DNA from: Antiquaquibacter metalliresistens
GTDB taxonomy: Bacteria > Actinomycetota > Actinomycetes > Actinomycetales > Microbacteriaceae
Direction of reading: 5' to 3'
NCBI RefSeq assembly: GCF_029211225.1
Contig: NZ_JARGEM010000001.1
Coordinates: forward strand, 434,001 to 498,000
Length of the DNA stretch: 64,000 nt
Shown here: in pieces, positions 41,775-50,425 of the stretch
Position numbering within the stretch: position 1 is the stretch's first letter
Layout of the letters: each line of letters opens with the position of its first letter
Notes under the pieces: model-generated
What the model was told of the DNA's origin: nothing
What the model saw: the letters and a program-made list of their open reading frames with translations, nothing else
The model's database searches: none
Made by a program: the position numbers and the translations under genes

Positions 41775-42446
41775 CTAGCTTTCGAGCGTCGCGAACCGTT
41801 CGATGTCCGCGGAGTTGCCGCTGACGATGACGAGATCCCGGTTGGAGACCACGGTCTCCGGCGTCGCGTAGGTGAACTCCTTGCCCGGCGACTTCACGCC
41901 GACCACAGTGATGCCGTACTTGGACCGCACGCCCGACTCGGCGAGGGTCATCCCCCGGATCGGCTTCGGGGGATACATCTTCACGATGGCGAAGTCGTCG
42001 TCGAACTCGATGAAGTCGATCATGCGACCGGAGACGAGGTGGGCGACACGTTCGCCCGCCTCGGCCTCGGGGTAGATCACGTGGTTCGCCCCGATGCGCG
42101 ACAGGATCTTGCCGTGCGACTGGCTGATCGCCTTCGCCCAGATCTGCGGGATCTTGAGGTCGACGAGGTTGGCCGTGATCAGCACGCTCGCCTCGAGATA
42201 GGAGCCGACCGCCACGACCGCGATGGCGAAGTCCTGCGCTCCGATCTGGCGCAGCGCGTCGATGTTGCGCGCATCCGCCTGCACCGCGTGGGTCACGCGC
42301 TCCGACCACTTCTGCACGAGGCCCGCATCCTCATCGATGGCGAGCACCTCTCGGTCGAGGCGCTGCAGCTGGCCCGCGGTAGCCGCGCCGAAACGACCGA
42401 GCCCGATCACGAGCACAGGTGCATCATGTGGGATCTTGTCAACCAA
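41775..42446 (-). CDS. ktrA: KtrA/TrkA-type RCK regulator of potassium uptake
   Basis: 223 aa. RCK_N Rossmann motif VLVIGLGRFGAATAGQL with an acidic VLAIDED ribose site, then RCK_C (~140-220). It forms the octameric ring that gates KtrB in response to ATP/ADP or c-di-AMP. TTG start at 42446, well supported by GAGGAGG 7 nt upstream. Its channel partner ktrB is at 29780, not adjacent. Confidence 0.88.
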   Translation of the reverse strand: MVDKIPHDAPVLVIGLGRFGAATAGQLQRLDREVLAIDEDAGLVQKWSERVTHAVQADARNIDALRQIGAQDFAIAVVAVGSYLEASVLITANLVDLKIPQIWAKAISQSHGKILSRIGANHVIYPEAEAGERVAHLVSGRMIDFIEFDDDFAIVKMYPPKPIRGMTLAESGVRSKYGITVVGVKSPGKEFTYATPETVVSNRDLVIVSGNSADIERFATLES

Positions 42447-42501
42447 TGGAGGGCCTCCTCGAGCCTGACTGGACGAAGCATAGCCACGCTACTCTGATGT
42501 G

Positions 42502-42987
42502 ATGGCCGACATCTTCGACGTCATCGCGGACCCGACCCGGCGCGATCTGCTGCAGGTTCTGCTCGAGCAGCGCGCCTCGCAGGCGTCGGCCACGAGCGAG
42601 ATCAGCGTCGGCGATCTCGTGGAGCGTCTCGGGCTGAGTCAGCCGACCGTCTCCAAGCACCTCAAGGTGCTGCGCGATCACGGCCTGGTGAGCGTGCGCG
42701 AGGACGGTCAGCACCGCTACTACCGGCTCGACGCGTCGCCGCTCGAGGCGCTCGAGGACTGGCTGGTGCCCTTCGTCACCGCGGAGTTCGAGGACGACGA
42801 CCTGCGCATCGACGACGGCGGCTCGGCCGTCTTCGCGGCCTGGTCGGGTGCGGATGTCGGGGAGAACCTCGGCCGCAAACTCGCCGAAGGTCAGCATCAG
42901 GCGCTCACCGTGATCCACGACGCCTCGGAGGCCGTGCAGAAGCGCCTCCCGGTGATCATGCGCAGGCGTCCGTTCCGCAAGGGCTGA
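42502..42987 (+). CDS. ArsR-family transcriptional regulator
   Basis: 161 aa from ATG 42502; TACTCT at 42490-42495 lies 6 nt before. ADPTRRDLLQVLLEQ, GLSQPTVSKHLKVLRDHGLV and the wing EDGQHRYYRLD are typical ArsR/SmtB. No Cys metal site is evident, so the signal is unknown. A ~70-residue C-terminal extension is atypical. Divergent from ktrA. Confidence 0.87.
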   Translation: MADIFDVIADPTRRDLLQVLLEQRASQASATSEISVGDLVERLGLSQPTVSKHLKVLRDHGLVSVREDGQHRYYRLDASPLEALEDWLVPFVTAEFEDDDLRIDDGGSAVFAAWSGADVGENLGRKLAEGQHQALTVIHDASEAVQKRLPVIMRRRPFRKG

Positions 42988-43082
42988 GCGCCTTCGAGGG
43001 GTGGACACCGGCTCACTCCTGCCCCTAAGGTGATCGTTTGACACTCCAGTCACAGGGGTTTCTCATCCGAAGGGGCACAGGC

Positions 43083-43277
43083 ATGGCCGCGGATCTGTCC
43101 GATGTGCGCTTCCTCACGGTCGCCGAGGTGGCCGAGATGATGCGCGTGTCGAACATGACCGTGTACCGCATGGTGCATTCGGGGGAGCTGCCGGCCGTTC
43201 GGTTCGGGCGTTCGTTTCGCATCCCGGAGTCTGCCGTGGTCGCCGCGATTCAGACGCCGATCTCCGACGTCGGCTGA
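43083..43277 (+). CDS. BldC-like helix-turn-helix (MerR/excisionase-type) protein
   Basis: 64 aa from ATG 43083 (RBS AGGGG). FLTVAEVAEMMRVSNMTVYR, then MVHSGELPAVRFGRSFRIPE are typical of BldC/excisionase-type DNA-binding domains. BldC controls development in Streptomyces; here it is a general actinobacterial homologue. It lies next to ArsR and bS22. Confidence 0.87.
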   Translation: MAADLSDVRFLTVAEVAEMMRVSNMTVYRMVHSGELPAVRFGRSFRIPESAVVAAIQTPISDVG

Positions 43278-43355
43278 TTTCAGGTAAACTCGGCGAGTCT
43301 TCCCACGGTTCTGACGGACCGAGTGGTCCAGATCAGCAACCAGTGAGGTAAATCA

Positions 43356-43454
43356 ATGGGTTCAGTCATCAAGAAGCGCCGCAAGCGGATGGCCAAGAAG
43401 AAGCACCGCAAGCTGCTGCGCAAGACGCGTCACCAGCGTCGCAACAAGAAGTAG
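43356..43454 (+). CDS. Small ribosomal subunit protein bS22 (AURKAIP1/COX24 domain)
   Basis: 32 aa, below usual ORF cut-offs. MGSVIKKRRKRMAKKKHRK followed by LLRKTRHQRRNKK is the highly basic sequence of actinobacterial bS22. RBS TGAGGT lies upstream of ATG 43356. TAAACT at 43285-43290 is a possible -10. Confidence 0.93.
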   Translation: MGSVIKKRRKRMAKKKHRKLLRKTRHQRRNKK

Positions 43455-43526
43455 CGCGCTGGAGCCTGGAGAAACGTGCCAGCGTTTCCGCGACGCCAGC
43501 GCCGCGGGAGCCTGCGACTGAGGTTT

Positions 43527-44288
43527 CTACCTCGTCTTCTTCACGGCTCGCGCCTCGCGTCGAACGCGCTTGCGGGCATCCCGGATGCTCGACCGCTTCA
43601 GCGGCAGCACGCTCCAGCCCTGGTCGATCGCGTGCGCGTGCAGCTTCGCATCGGGGTTCACCACCACGCGATTGCCGACGAGGCTGAGCAGCGGGATGTC
43701 GTTGCTCGAGTCCGAATAGGCCCAGCAGTCCCCGAGCGCCGCCTTGCGCTCGCGGGCGTGGTCGCGCGCGACCGCGGCCTTCTCGTCCCCGTGCAGCACA
43801 TGGCCGTCGAGCGCGCCGGTGAAGATGCCGTCGAGCGCCTGCACTCGCGTGCCGAGGGCGCCGGTGAGTCCGAGTCGGTCGGCGATCACCTGGGCGACGA
43901 GCTGCGGGGTGGCCGTGATCAGCCACACCTCGTGGCCCTTGGCGAGGTGCTCCCGGGTGAGGTCGACGGTCTCCGGCCAGAGGCGAGGTGCGAAACGGCG
44001 CTCGTAGATGTCCTCGGCGAGATCGATGAGTGCGGCTTCGCTGTGCCCGCCGACGAGTCCCAGCGCACGCTCCTTCGCACTGGCCAGGTGCGCCCGGTTC
44101 TCGCCCACGGCGAGAAACCTGAACTGGTGCCAGGCGAAGACGGCGATGTCGCGCCAGGAGATCAGGCCGCGCTTGAAGGCCTCCCGGCCGACGTAATAGA
44201 CGCTCGCGCCGCGGATGAGCGTGTTGTCGACGTCGAAGAAGGCCACGATCGGGCGTTCGCTCGGTGCCGGCGGCGCTGCAGAAGACAT
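43527..44288 (-). CDS. HAD-superfamily IB hydrolase (SerB-like phosphatase)
   Basis: 253 aa. HAD motif I FFDVDNTLIRG, motif II VWLITATPQ, motif III/IV GDCWAYSDSSNDIPLL. The insertion between motifs I and II (IB cap) is like those of phosphoserine phosphatase and PlsC-associated HADs. Likely dephosphorylates a small molecule or lysophosphatidic acid; specificity unknown. Divergent from the glutaredoxin gene. Confidence 0.85.
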   Translation of the reverse strand: MSSAAPPAPSERPIVAFFDVDNTLIRGASVYYVGREAFKRGLISWRDIAVFAWHQFRFLAVGENRAHLASAKERALGLVGGHSEAALIDLAEDIYERRFAPRLWPETVDLTREHLAKGHEVWLITATPQLVAQVIADRLGLTGALGTRVQALDGIFTGALDGHVLHGDEKAAVARDHARERKAALGDCWAYSDSSNDIPLLSLVGNRVVVNPDAKLHAHAIDQGWSVLPLKRSSIRDARKRVRREARAVKKTR

Positions 44289-44306
44289 CGCGATTAGTCT
44301 ATGGGC

Positions 44307-44570
44307 GTGTCATCCACGCGCCTCACCCTGTTGTCCAAGCCGGGGTGTCACCTCTGCGACGCGGCCCGAGAGGTCGTGACGGAGGTGGTCGCGCAGCTGG
44401 GCGATGAGGCATCCGTGACGGTGGAGGAGCTCTCGATCCTCGACGACCCGGAGCTCAACGCGCGGTACTGGGACGAGATCCCGGTCGTGCTGATCGACGG
44501 CGTGGTGCACAACATCTGGCGCATCGACGCCGAGCGGCTGCGTGCCGCGCTGGTCGCGAACGGCCAGTGA
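44307..44570 (+). CDS. Glutaredoxin-like (DUF836) protein
   Basis: 87 aa from GTG 44307, which sits 6 nt after a TAGTCT -10 (44295-44300); ATG 44301 would overlap the expected transcription start. The redox site CHLC is in LTLLSKPGCHLCDAA, and DEIPVVLIDG carries the cis-Pro. Acts as a thiol-disulfide oxidoreductase in the cytosol; partner unknown. Confidence 0.83.
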   Translation: MSSTRLTLLSKPGCHLCDAAREVVTEVVAQLGDEASVTVEELSILDDPELNARYWDEIPVVLIDGVVHNIWRIDAERLRAALVANGQ

Positions 44571-44595
44571 GCGGCGTCGCTCGATCGTCGCGGGG

Positions 44596-44901
44596 CTAGA
44601 GCGCCTTGGCCTGGTCTTGCACCGGGATCGGGCCCGTGAGCCGCTCGGCGAGCTTGTCGCGCTCCGCGGCCAACGACGCGAGCGTCGAGGTCTCGAGCCC
44701 GGGCTGCAGCATGTCGTCGAACGGGTTCGGCATGCCGCTCTTGGCGTGCACCGCCTCGGCGTAGGCGCTCGCGGCCGCAGCGACCTTGGCGCCCGCGCGC
44801 TGGGCCTTCTTGAGAGACACCGCACCTCCGCCGACAACATCGGCGTGCTTGTTCAGCGCCTTCTTCAGTTCCTTGAGCGCCGCATCGATCTTCTTGGACA
44901 T
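44596..44901 (-). CDS. Hypothetical helical protein, ~101 aa
   Basis: No family recognised. Mostly helical and Ala/Lys-rich (SKKIDAALKELKKALNKHAD, KVAAAASAYAEAVH) with a conserved-looking MPNPFDDML segment. No signal or membrane segment. ATG 44901 is preferred over 44919 by the nearby AGGA. Convergent with the glutaredoxin gene. Confidence 0.65.
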   Translation of the reverse strand: MSKKIDAALKELKKALNKHADVVGGGAVSLKKAQRAGAKVAAAASAYAEAVHAKSGMPNPFDDMLQPGLETSTLASLAAERDKLAERLTGPIPVQDQAKAL

Positions 44902-44938
44902 GGGGTCATCCTGCCCCATGAACCTGAACTCGACTAGA

Positions 44939-45124
44939 TCAGGCGCCGGTCTCGTCGACGACGGTCGCGTCCGCGGCGTTCTTGCGCACCGACTCGATGC
45001 CGTTCAGCGCGCTCGCCTTGGCGGCGTAGCCCTCCGACATCGCGATGATCTCGCCATTGCCGGCCTTGAGGACGAAGCGGAACTCGCCCTTCTTGTCCTT
45101 GCTGACGACGAACTTGCCGGCCAT
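44939..45124 (-). CDS. DUF1508 (YegP-like) protein
   Basis: 61 aa. One DUF1508 repeat: KFVVSKDKKGEFRFVLKAGN, then GEIIAMSEGYAAKASALNGI and ESVRKNAAD. Function unknown in the family. Strong RBS (AAAGGAG) before ATG. Confidence 0.87.
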   Translation of the reverse strand: MAGKFVVSKDKKGEFRFVLKAGNGEIIAMSEGYAAKASALNGIESVRKNAADATVVDETGA

Positions 45125-45193
45125 GGTGGCTCCTTTGCTGACGGTTGATGCCAGCCTAGAGCCCCGGGGTGCCCTGCGCCTATGACGGAAGTG

Positions 45194-46522
45194 CTAGGGC
45201 AGCAGGCGCGTCGGCCCGCGGAACAGGTAGGTGGTCTCGCGGATGTTCGTCAGGTGCAGCATGAGCATCAGCACGCGCGACAGTCCCATGCCGAACCCGC
45301 CGTGCGGCGGCACGCCGTAGCGGAAGAAGTCGAGGTAGAACCCGAGCTCCTCGGGGTCGAGACCCTTCTCGCGCGCCTGCACTTCGAGCACCTCGACGCG
45401 GTGCTCGCGCTGGGCGCCGGTGGAGATCTCGACGCCGTTGAAGATCAGGTCGTAGCTGTTGGTCAGGCCCGGGTCATCCGCGTGACGCATGTGGTAAAAC
45501 GGCCGGATGCTGGAGGCGTAGTCGGTGAGGAACACGAACTCGTGTCCGAACTTCTCCTTCACGTAGGCGGCGATCTGGCGCTCGCCCTCCGGGTCCATGT
45601 CGTCGTCGGCGCGCGGCACCTCGTAGCCGCGCTCGGCCACGATGCGCTTCGCCTCCGCGAGCGGGATGCGCGGGAACGGCAGCGTCGGCACGGTCACCTC
45701 GACCCCGAACGCGGCCTCGATCTCAGCCCCGTGCTTGTCCTTGACCGCCTGGAAGCCCGCCACGAGCAGTTCCTCGTGCATGCGCATGACGTCTTCGTGG
45801 GAGTCGATCCAGCTCATCTCGGCGTCGACGCTCGTGAACTCGGTGGCGTGCCGGCTGGTGAAGCTGGGGTCGGCGCGGAACGCGGGCCCGACCTCGAAGA
45901 TCTTGCCGAAGCCGGCCGGCTGGGCCATCTGCTTGAAGAACTGCGGACTCTGCGAGAGGTAGGCCTTCGTCTCGAAGTACTCGACCTCGAACAGCTCGGC
46001 CTTCGATTCGCTCGCGCTCGCCATGAGCTTCGGCGTGTGCAGCTCGATGAACTCGTGCTCGACCCAGTAGGTACGCCACGCGTGCTCGAGGGTGGTCTGC
46101 ACCCGGAAGATGAGGTTGTTCTTGGGCTGGCGCAGGTCGAGGAAGCGCCAGTCCATGCGCTTGTCGACGCCCGAGTCGTCGGCGATCGGCGTCTCGGGGA
46201 TGGCCGCGGCCGCGATCTCGATGCCGTCGAGCTTGATCTCGACTCCGCCGAGCTTCACGCGCTCGTCGTGCTTGAGCTCGCCCGTGGCGGTCAGGAACGT
46301 GCCCTGCGCGAGGCCGGAGATCGTCTCGGCGAGCTCATCGGGCTCGGGCGTGCCATCCTCCGCGAAGGCCCGAGGATGCACGAGCTGCACGGCACCGGAC
46401 TCGTCGCGCAGCACGACGAACTGCACCTTCTTCTGGTCCCGCACGGTATCCACCCAGCCGGAGACGGAGATCGGACCGTCGGTCGCGGCCAGCAGATGCT
46501 TGATCAGGGTGCGTTGCGTCAC
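45194..46522 (-). CDS. aspS: Aspartyl-tRNA synthetase, archaeal/short type, possibly non-discriminating
   Basis: 442 aa, without the ~120-residue GAD insertion of standard bacterial AspRS (~590 aa). Anticodon-binding OB fold (ISVSGWVDTVRDQKKVQFVV), then class II motifs 2 (GKIFEVGPAFRAD) and 3 (GGFGMGLSRVLML). Archaeal-type AspRS often charges both tRNA-Asp and tRNA-Asn, the latter then amidated by GatCAB, which is not in this window. GTG start with TAAACT exactly 6 nt upstream on the minus strand (46529-46534). Confidence 0.9.
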   Translation of the reverse strand: MTQRTLIKHLLAATDGPISVSGWVDTVRDQKKVQFVVLRDESGAVQLVHPRAFAEDGTPEPDELAETISGLAQGTFLTATGELKHDERVKLGGVEIKLDGIEIAAAAIPETPIADDSGVDKRMDWRFLDLRQPKNNLIFRVQTTLEHAWRTYWVEHEFIELHTPKLMASASESKAELFEVEYFETKAYLSQSPQFFKQMAQPAGFGKIFEVGPAFRADPSFTSRHATEFTSVDAEMSWIDSHEDVMRMHEELLVAGFQAVKDKHGAEIEAAFGVEVTVPTLPFPRIPLAEAKRIVAERGYEVPRADDDMDPEGERQIAAYVKEKFGHEFVFLTDYASSIRPFYHMRHADDPGLTNSYDLIFNGVEISTGAQREHRVEVLEVQAREKGLDPEELGFYLDFFRYGVPPHGGFGMGLSRVLMLMLHLTNIRETTYLFRGPTRLLP

Positions 46523-46531
46523 CCCGGAAGT

Positions 46532-46903
46532 TTAGTCGTGCGGGGCCGAGCGCCAGCGCTGCTCCCATTCATGAACGGGTTGCAGGGCCACCAGCAGGTC
46601 CTCTCCGCGCTCGGTGAGCCGGTATCGGATCTGCACCGGGGTGGTGGGGATCACCTCTCTGGCGAGCAGCCCGGCGGCCTCGAGCTCCCTGGCGCGCTGG
46701 GCGAGCATCCGATCGCTCAACCCCTCGACCCGGGCCACGATCTCGCTGAAGCGGGAGGCGCCCTGCCAGACGGCGAGCAGGATGCCCGAACTCCATCGTT
46801 TGCCGATCAGCTCCACCGCCCACTGAAAGGGCCGGCACTCTTCGTCCTTGATGCGCCGGAGTGGCGGCGCGGTCTGAGCATGCACTTGTATATCGTAAGT
46901 CAC
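46532..46903 (-). CDS. HxlR-family transcriptional regulator
   Basis: 123 aa. Family hallmarks: RPFQWAVELIGKRWSSGILL, ARVEGLSDRMLAQRARELEA and the wing VIPTTPVQIRYRLTERG. Divergent from the large flavin fusion gene with only 46 bp between, and a dyad at 46894-46908 covers its start region, so it probably represses both. GTG 46903 is used; because the operator overlaps it, a start at a later GTG (46885) is possible. Confidence 0.85.
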   Translation of the reverse strand: MTYDIQVHAQTAPPLRRIKDEECRPFQWAVELIGKRWSSGILLAVWQGASRFSEIVARVEGLSDRMLAQRARELEAAGLLAREVIPTTPVQIRYRLTERGEDLLVALQPVHEWEQRWRSAPHD

Positions 46904-46908
46904 TTACG
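46894..46908. promoter_or_regulatory. Palindromic operator CGTAAGTCACTTACG
   Basis: Perfect 7-bp arms (CGTAAGT / ACTTACG) around one base, in an AT-rich patch between HxlR and the flavin fusion gene. Size and position fit an HxlR operator. Confidence 0.6.
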
Positions 46909-46949
46909 AGGGGTTTGCACCGCCCTGGTGGCGGGAGGATGCTGGTGGA

Positions 46950-49181
46950 ATGCCTGACTACGGACATCCCCTGCAGTTCGGAACCTTCGTCACTCCGGTC
47001 AACAATCCGCCGCAGCAGGCGGTGCAGCTGGCCCGGCTGAGCGAGGAGCTCGGCTTCGACCTGGTGACCTTTCAGGACCACCCCTATCAGGCGGCATTCC
47101 ATGACACCTGGACGCTGATGAGCTGGGTGGCGGCGGTCACCGAGCGCATCCACATCTCCGGCAACGTGCTCAACCTCCCGTTGCGCCAGCCTGCTGTGCT
47201 GGCCCGCTCGGTGGCGAGCCTCGACCTGCTCTCCGGAGGCCGGATCGAACTCGGGCTCGGCGCCGGCGGGTTCTGGGACGCGATCGAGGCGATGGGCGGG
47301 GACCGGCTCACCGGCGGCCAGGCCGTCGACGCACTCGGCGAGGCGATCGACATCATCCGCGGCATCTGGGATGCGGGTGATCGCTCGCCGCTTCGCGTGG
47401 GCGGCGAGTTCCACTCCGTGTCCGGCGCCAAACGTGGGCCCGCGCCGGCTCACGACGTGCCGATCTGGATCGGCGCGAGGATGCCGAGGATGCAACGCCT
47501 CATCGGCACCAAGGGCGACGGCTGGCTGCCCTCTCTGCCATGGCTGAAACCTGGCGACCTCGCGGCGGGAAACGCGATCATCGATCAGGCGGCGCTGGAC
47601 GCGGGTCGCGATCCGCGCGAGATCCGGCGACTGCTGAACATCGGCGGTGCCCTCGACCCCGACGAACTGGTCAGGCTCGCCGTCGAGGACGGCGTGAGCG
47701 TGTTCATCATGATGGGTGACGATCCGTCCGCGATGCGCGGTTTCGCCGAGACCCTCCCGGATGTTCGGGAGGCCGTCGCCGCCGAACGAGCCTCCCGTGG
47801 CACCGAGCAGGGTCGGGCGCGCGGCGAGGCGATGCTCGCCAAGCGCCGCGCCGGGATCGCCTACGACGCGGTGCCGCCTTCCCTGGCCGCGGACGTCATC
47901 GAGCCCGGCGACCCGGCGTACCCGCGCAAGCGCAACAACTACCTGCGCGGAGGTGCGCCGGGCATCATCCTGCGTCCCGCGAACACCGAGCAGGTAGTCG
48001 ACGCCGTCGCGTTCGCGAGGTCGCATCGGGAGCTTCCACTCGGTGTGCGCAGCGGAGGGCACGGCATCAGCGGGCGTTCCACCAACGACGGCGGGATCGT
48101 GATCGATCTCGGTCGCATGGATGCCATCGAGATCCTCGATGAGGCGTCCCGTCGGGTGCGCATCGGCCCCGGCGCACGCTGGGGGGATGTGGCGGCGGCG
48201 CTCGCCACGCGCGGCTGGGCCCTGTCATCCGGCGACTACGGAGGCGTCGGCGTGGGTGGACTCGCGACCGCCGGCGGCATCGGATGGCTCGCGCGCGAGC
48301 ACGGTCTCACGATCGATCACCTGCGCGCTGCCGACGTGGTGCTCGCCGACGGCTCGGTGGTTCGCGTCAGTCAGACCGAGAACCCCGACCTGTTCTGGGC
48401 CGTGCGGGGTGCCGGCGCGAATGTCGGCATCGTGAGCTCGTTCGAGTTCGAAGTCGATGAGGTGGGCGAGGTCGGCTGGGCGCAACTCGCCTTCGACGCG
48501 ACCGATACTGCGGGGTTCCTCGAGGGCTGGGGAGCGCTGATGGAGGCCGCGCCGCGCGACCTCACGAGCTTTCTGATCGTCGGGCGGTCGAGTCCGGGGC
48601 AGCCCACGATCGCCCAGATGATGGCGATGGTCGACTCGGCCGATCCGGACACCATCCTCGAGCGACTGCAGCCGTTCGCCGCTATCGCTCCACTCGTGCA
48701 GCAGTCGGTCGAGCTCACGACGTATGCGCAGGTGATGGCGAACGCCCAGGGCACGGACCACCACGGTCAGGGTGAGCCGGTCGGCCGGTCCGGTCTGCTG
48801 CATCGCTTCACAGCGGAGGTCGCGCGCGCGACGGCACGGATGCTCGACAGCGGCGAGGTCTTCTTCTTCTCGGTGCGATCGGTGGGTGGTGCCGTCGCGG
48901 ATGTGCCACCGGATGCGACGGCCTACGCCCACCGCACCGCGAACTTCGCCGTCGCTGCACTCGGCGGCAACCGCAGCCGGCTCGACGCGCAGTGGGACAC
49001 GCTCGTGCAGCGGTACATGGACGGCCTCTACCTGAGCTTCGAGACCGATCCGCGGCCCGAGCGCCTCGCGGACGCGTTCCCGCCCGACACGCTCGCCAGG
49101 CTTCGCGAGATCAAGCGCCGCGTCGACCCGGAGAACCTGTTCCGCGACAACTTCCCGGTCGGTGCCGCGATCGCGGCCTGA
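46950..49181 (+). CDS. Two-domain flavoprotein: luciferase-like monooxygenase fused to BBE-type FAD oxidase
   Basis: 743 aa. Residues 1-~290 are an LLM-class F420/FMN oxidoreductase (LARLSEELGFDLVTFQDHPY, GRIELGLGAGGFWDA). After a linker, ~330-500 is a PCMH FAD domain (LPLGVRSGGHGISGRSTNDG, with a His that could bind FAD covalently, and GGVGVGGLATAGGIGWLARE). The C-terminal BBE motif (RRVDPENLFRDNF) is intact. The frame is uninterrupted, so the fusion appears real. It may pass a product between two flavin sites; substrate unknown. Divergent HxlR suggests induction by a toxic or redox-active compound. Confidence 0.88.
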   Translation: MPDYGHPLQFGTFVTPVNNPPQQAVQLARLSEELGFDLVTFQDHPYQAAFHDTWTLMSWVAAVTERIHISGNVLNLPLRQPAVLARSVASLDLLSGGRIELGLGAGGFWDAIEAMGGDRLTGGQAVDALGEAIDIIRGIWDAGDRSPLRVGGEFHSVSGAKRGPAPAHDVPIWIGARMPRMQRLIGTKGDGWLPSLPWLKPGDLAAGNAIIDQAALDAGRDPREIRRLLNIGGALDPDELVRLAVEDGVSVFIMMGDDPSAMRGFAETLPDVREAVAAERASRGTEQGRARGEAMLAKRRAGIAYDAVPPSLAADVIEPGDPAYPRKRNNYLRGGAPGIILRPANTEQVVDAVAFARSHRELPLGVRSGGHGISGRSTNDGGIVIDLGRMDAIEILDEASRRVRIGPGARWGDVAAALATRGWALSSGDYGGVGVGGLATAGGIGWLAREHGLTIDHLRAADVVLADGSVVRVSQTENPDLFWAVRGAGANVGIVSSFEFEVDEVGEVGWAQLAFDATDTAGFLEGWGALMEAAPRDLTSFLIVGRSSPGQPTIAQMMAMVDSADPDTILERLQPFAAIAPLVQQSVELTTYAQVMANAQGTDHHGQGEPVGRSGLLHRFTAEVARATARMLDSGEVFFFSVRSVGGAVADVPPDATAYAHRTANFAVAALGGNRSRLDAQWDTLVQRYMDGLYLSFETDPRPERLADAFPPDTLARLREIKRRVDPENLFRDNFPVGAAIAA

Positions 49182-49214
49182 GGAGCGGTGCGAGCGCCGC
49201 GTAGAATCGAGATC

Positions 49215-49844
49215 GTGCCCGCCGACCTCATCCGCCTCGTGCGTCATGGCGAGGTGCACAATCCCGAGGGCATCCTCTACGGGCGCATCCCGGGCTACCA
49301 CCTGAGCGAACTGGGGCACCGCATGGCGGATGTCGCGGCCGAGAGCCTGACCGGGCATCCGGTCACCGCGCTCTGGGCCAGCCCGCTGCAGCGCGCCCAG
49401 GAGTCGGCGCAGCCCTGGTCGCAGCGCTTCGGCCTGCCGATCATCACCGACGAGCGGCTCATCGAGCCGACGAACTGGTTCGAGGGCACCACCGTCAAGC
49501 GCAAGGTGCGCGACCCGCGGTCGTGGCCCAAGCTCGCCGACCCCTTCACCCCCGGCTGGGGCGAGGCGTTCACGCTCGTGCGTGCCCGCATGCTCTCGGT
49601 GATCGAGGAGGCCTGGGCTGCGGTGGACGGCGGCGAGGTCGTGATGGTCAGCCACCAGATGCCGATCGTCACCGTGCAGCGCTCGGTCGCGGGCAAGCGA
49701 CTGTTCCACAACCCGGCCAAGCGCCGCTGCAGCCTGTCCAGCATCACGACGCTCGCGCGCGAGGGCGACCGCTTCGTCGAGGTGGACTATCAGGAACCTG
49801 CGAAAGCATTGCTGGCATCCGCCATCGACACCGGAGCAGTGTGA
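49215..49844 (+). CDS. Histidine phosphatase family protein
   Basis: 209 aa from GTG 49215, exactly 7 nt after TAGAAT (49202-49207). The catalytic RHG is in LIRLVRHGEVHNPEG; a second His occurs in VMVSHQMPI, and LWASPLQRAQES is typical. Phosphoglycerate mutase-like fold; phosphatase substrate unknown. Its stop overlaps the ResA-like GTG (GTGA); it heads the cytochrome maturation operon. Confidence 0.88.
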   Translation: MPADLIRLVRHGEVHNPEGILYGRIPGYHLSELGHRMADVAAESLTGHPVTALWASPLQRAQESAQPWSQRFGLPIITDERLIEPTNWFEGTTVKRKVRDPRSWPKLADPFTPGWGEAFTLVRARMLSVIEEAWAAVDGGEVVMVSHQMPIVTVQRSVAGKRLFHNPAKRRCSLSSITTLAREGDRFVEVDYQEPAKALLASAIDTGAV

Positions 49845-50425
49845 AGACCCGATCCCTCATCGCCGCGGCAGGCCTCGTGCTGCTGCTGGCCGGCTGCACC
49901 GCAACCGACCCGCTCGCCGAGCAGTACCAGAACGGCTCGGGCCAGGGGTACATCTCCGGCGACGGCACCCTCGAGGTCGCACCCGACCAACGCGGCGAGG
50001 CGATCGCATTCGAGGGCGAGAGCATCGACGGCGACGCCATCACCAACGAGGACTTCGCCGGTGAAGTCACGGTGCTGAACTTCTGGTACGCCAACTGCCC
50101 GCCCTGCCGCATCGAGGCCCCGTACCTGGCCGAGCTGAGCGCCGAATACGACGGGGTGGCCTTCCTCGGGGTGAACACCTCGGACGAGGCGGCCGTCGCG
50201 CGCCTCTTTGAGGACGAGAACGGCATCGAATACCCCTCGATCCTCGACGCGCGCACGGCATCCGTGCAGCTCGCCTTCGCCGGGGCTGGGGCGGTCGCGC
50301 CGAACGCGGTGCCGACGACGCTCGTGCTCGACCGCGAAGGTCGGGTCGCCGCGCGCATCAGCGGCGTGATCAAGGACCCGTCGATTCTCGCCAGCATGCT
50401 CGACACCGTGCTGGCCGAGCAGTAG
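49841..50425 (+). CDS. TlpA/ResA-like thiol-disulfide lipoprotein
   Basis: 194 aa. Signal peptide with lipobox LLLAGC, then a thioredoxin fold with redox motif NCPPCR and a cis-Pro in AVPTTLVLD. Anchored outside the membrane, it should reduce apocytochrome c Cys residues, receiving electrons from the downstream CcdA. GTG overlaps the preceding stop. Confidence 0.9.
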   Translation: MKTRSLIAAAGLVLLLAGCTATDPLAEQYQNGSGQGYISGDGTLEVAPDQRGEAIAFEGESIDGDAITNEDFAGEVTVLNFWYANCPPCRIEAPYLAELSAEYDGVAFLGVNTSDEAAVARLFEDENGIEYPSILDARTASVQLAFAGAGAVAPNAVPTTLVLDREGRVAARISGVIKDPSILASMLDTVLAEQ

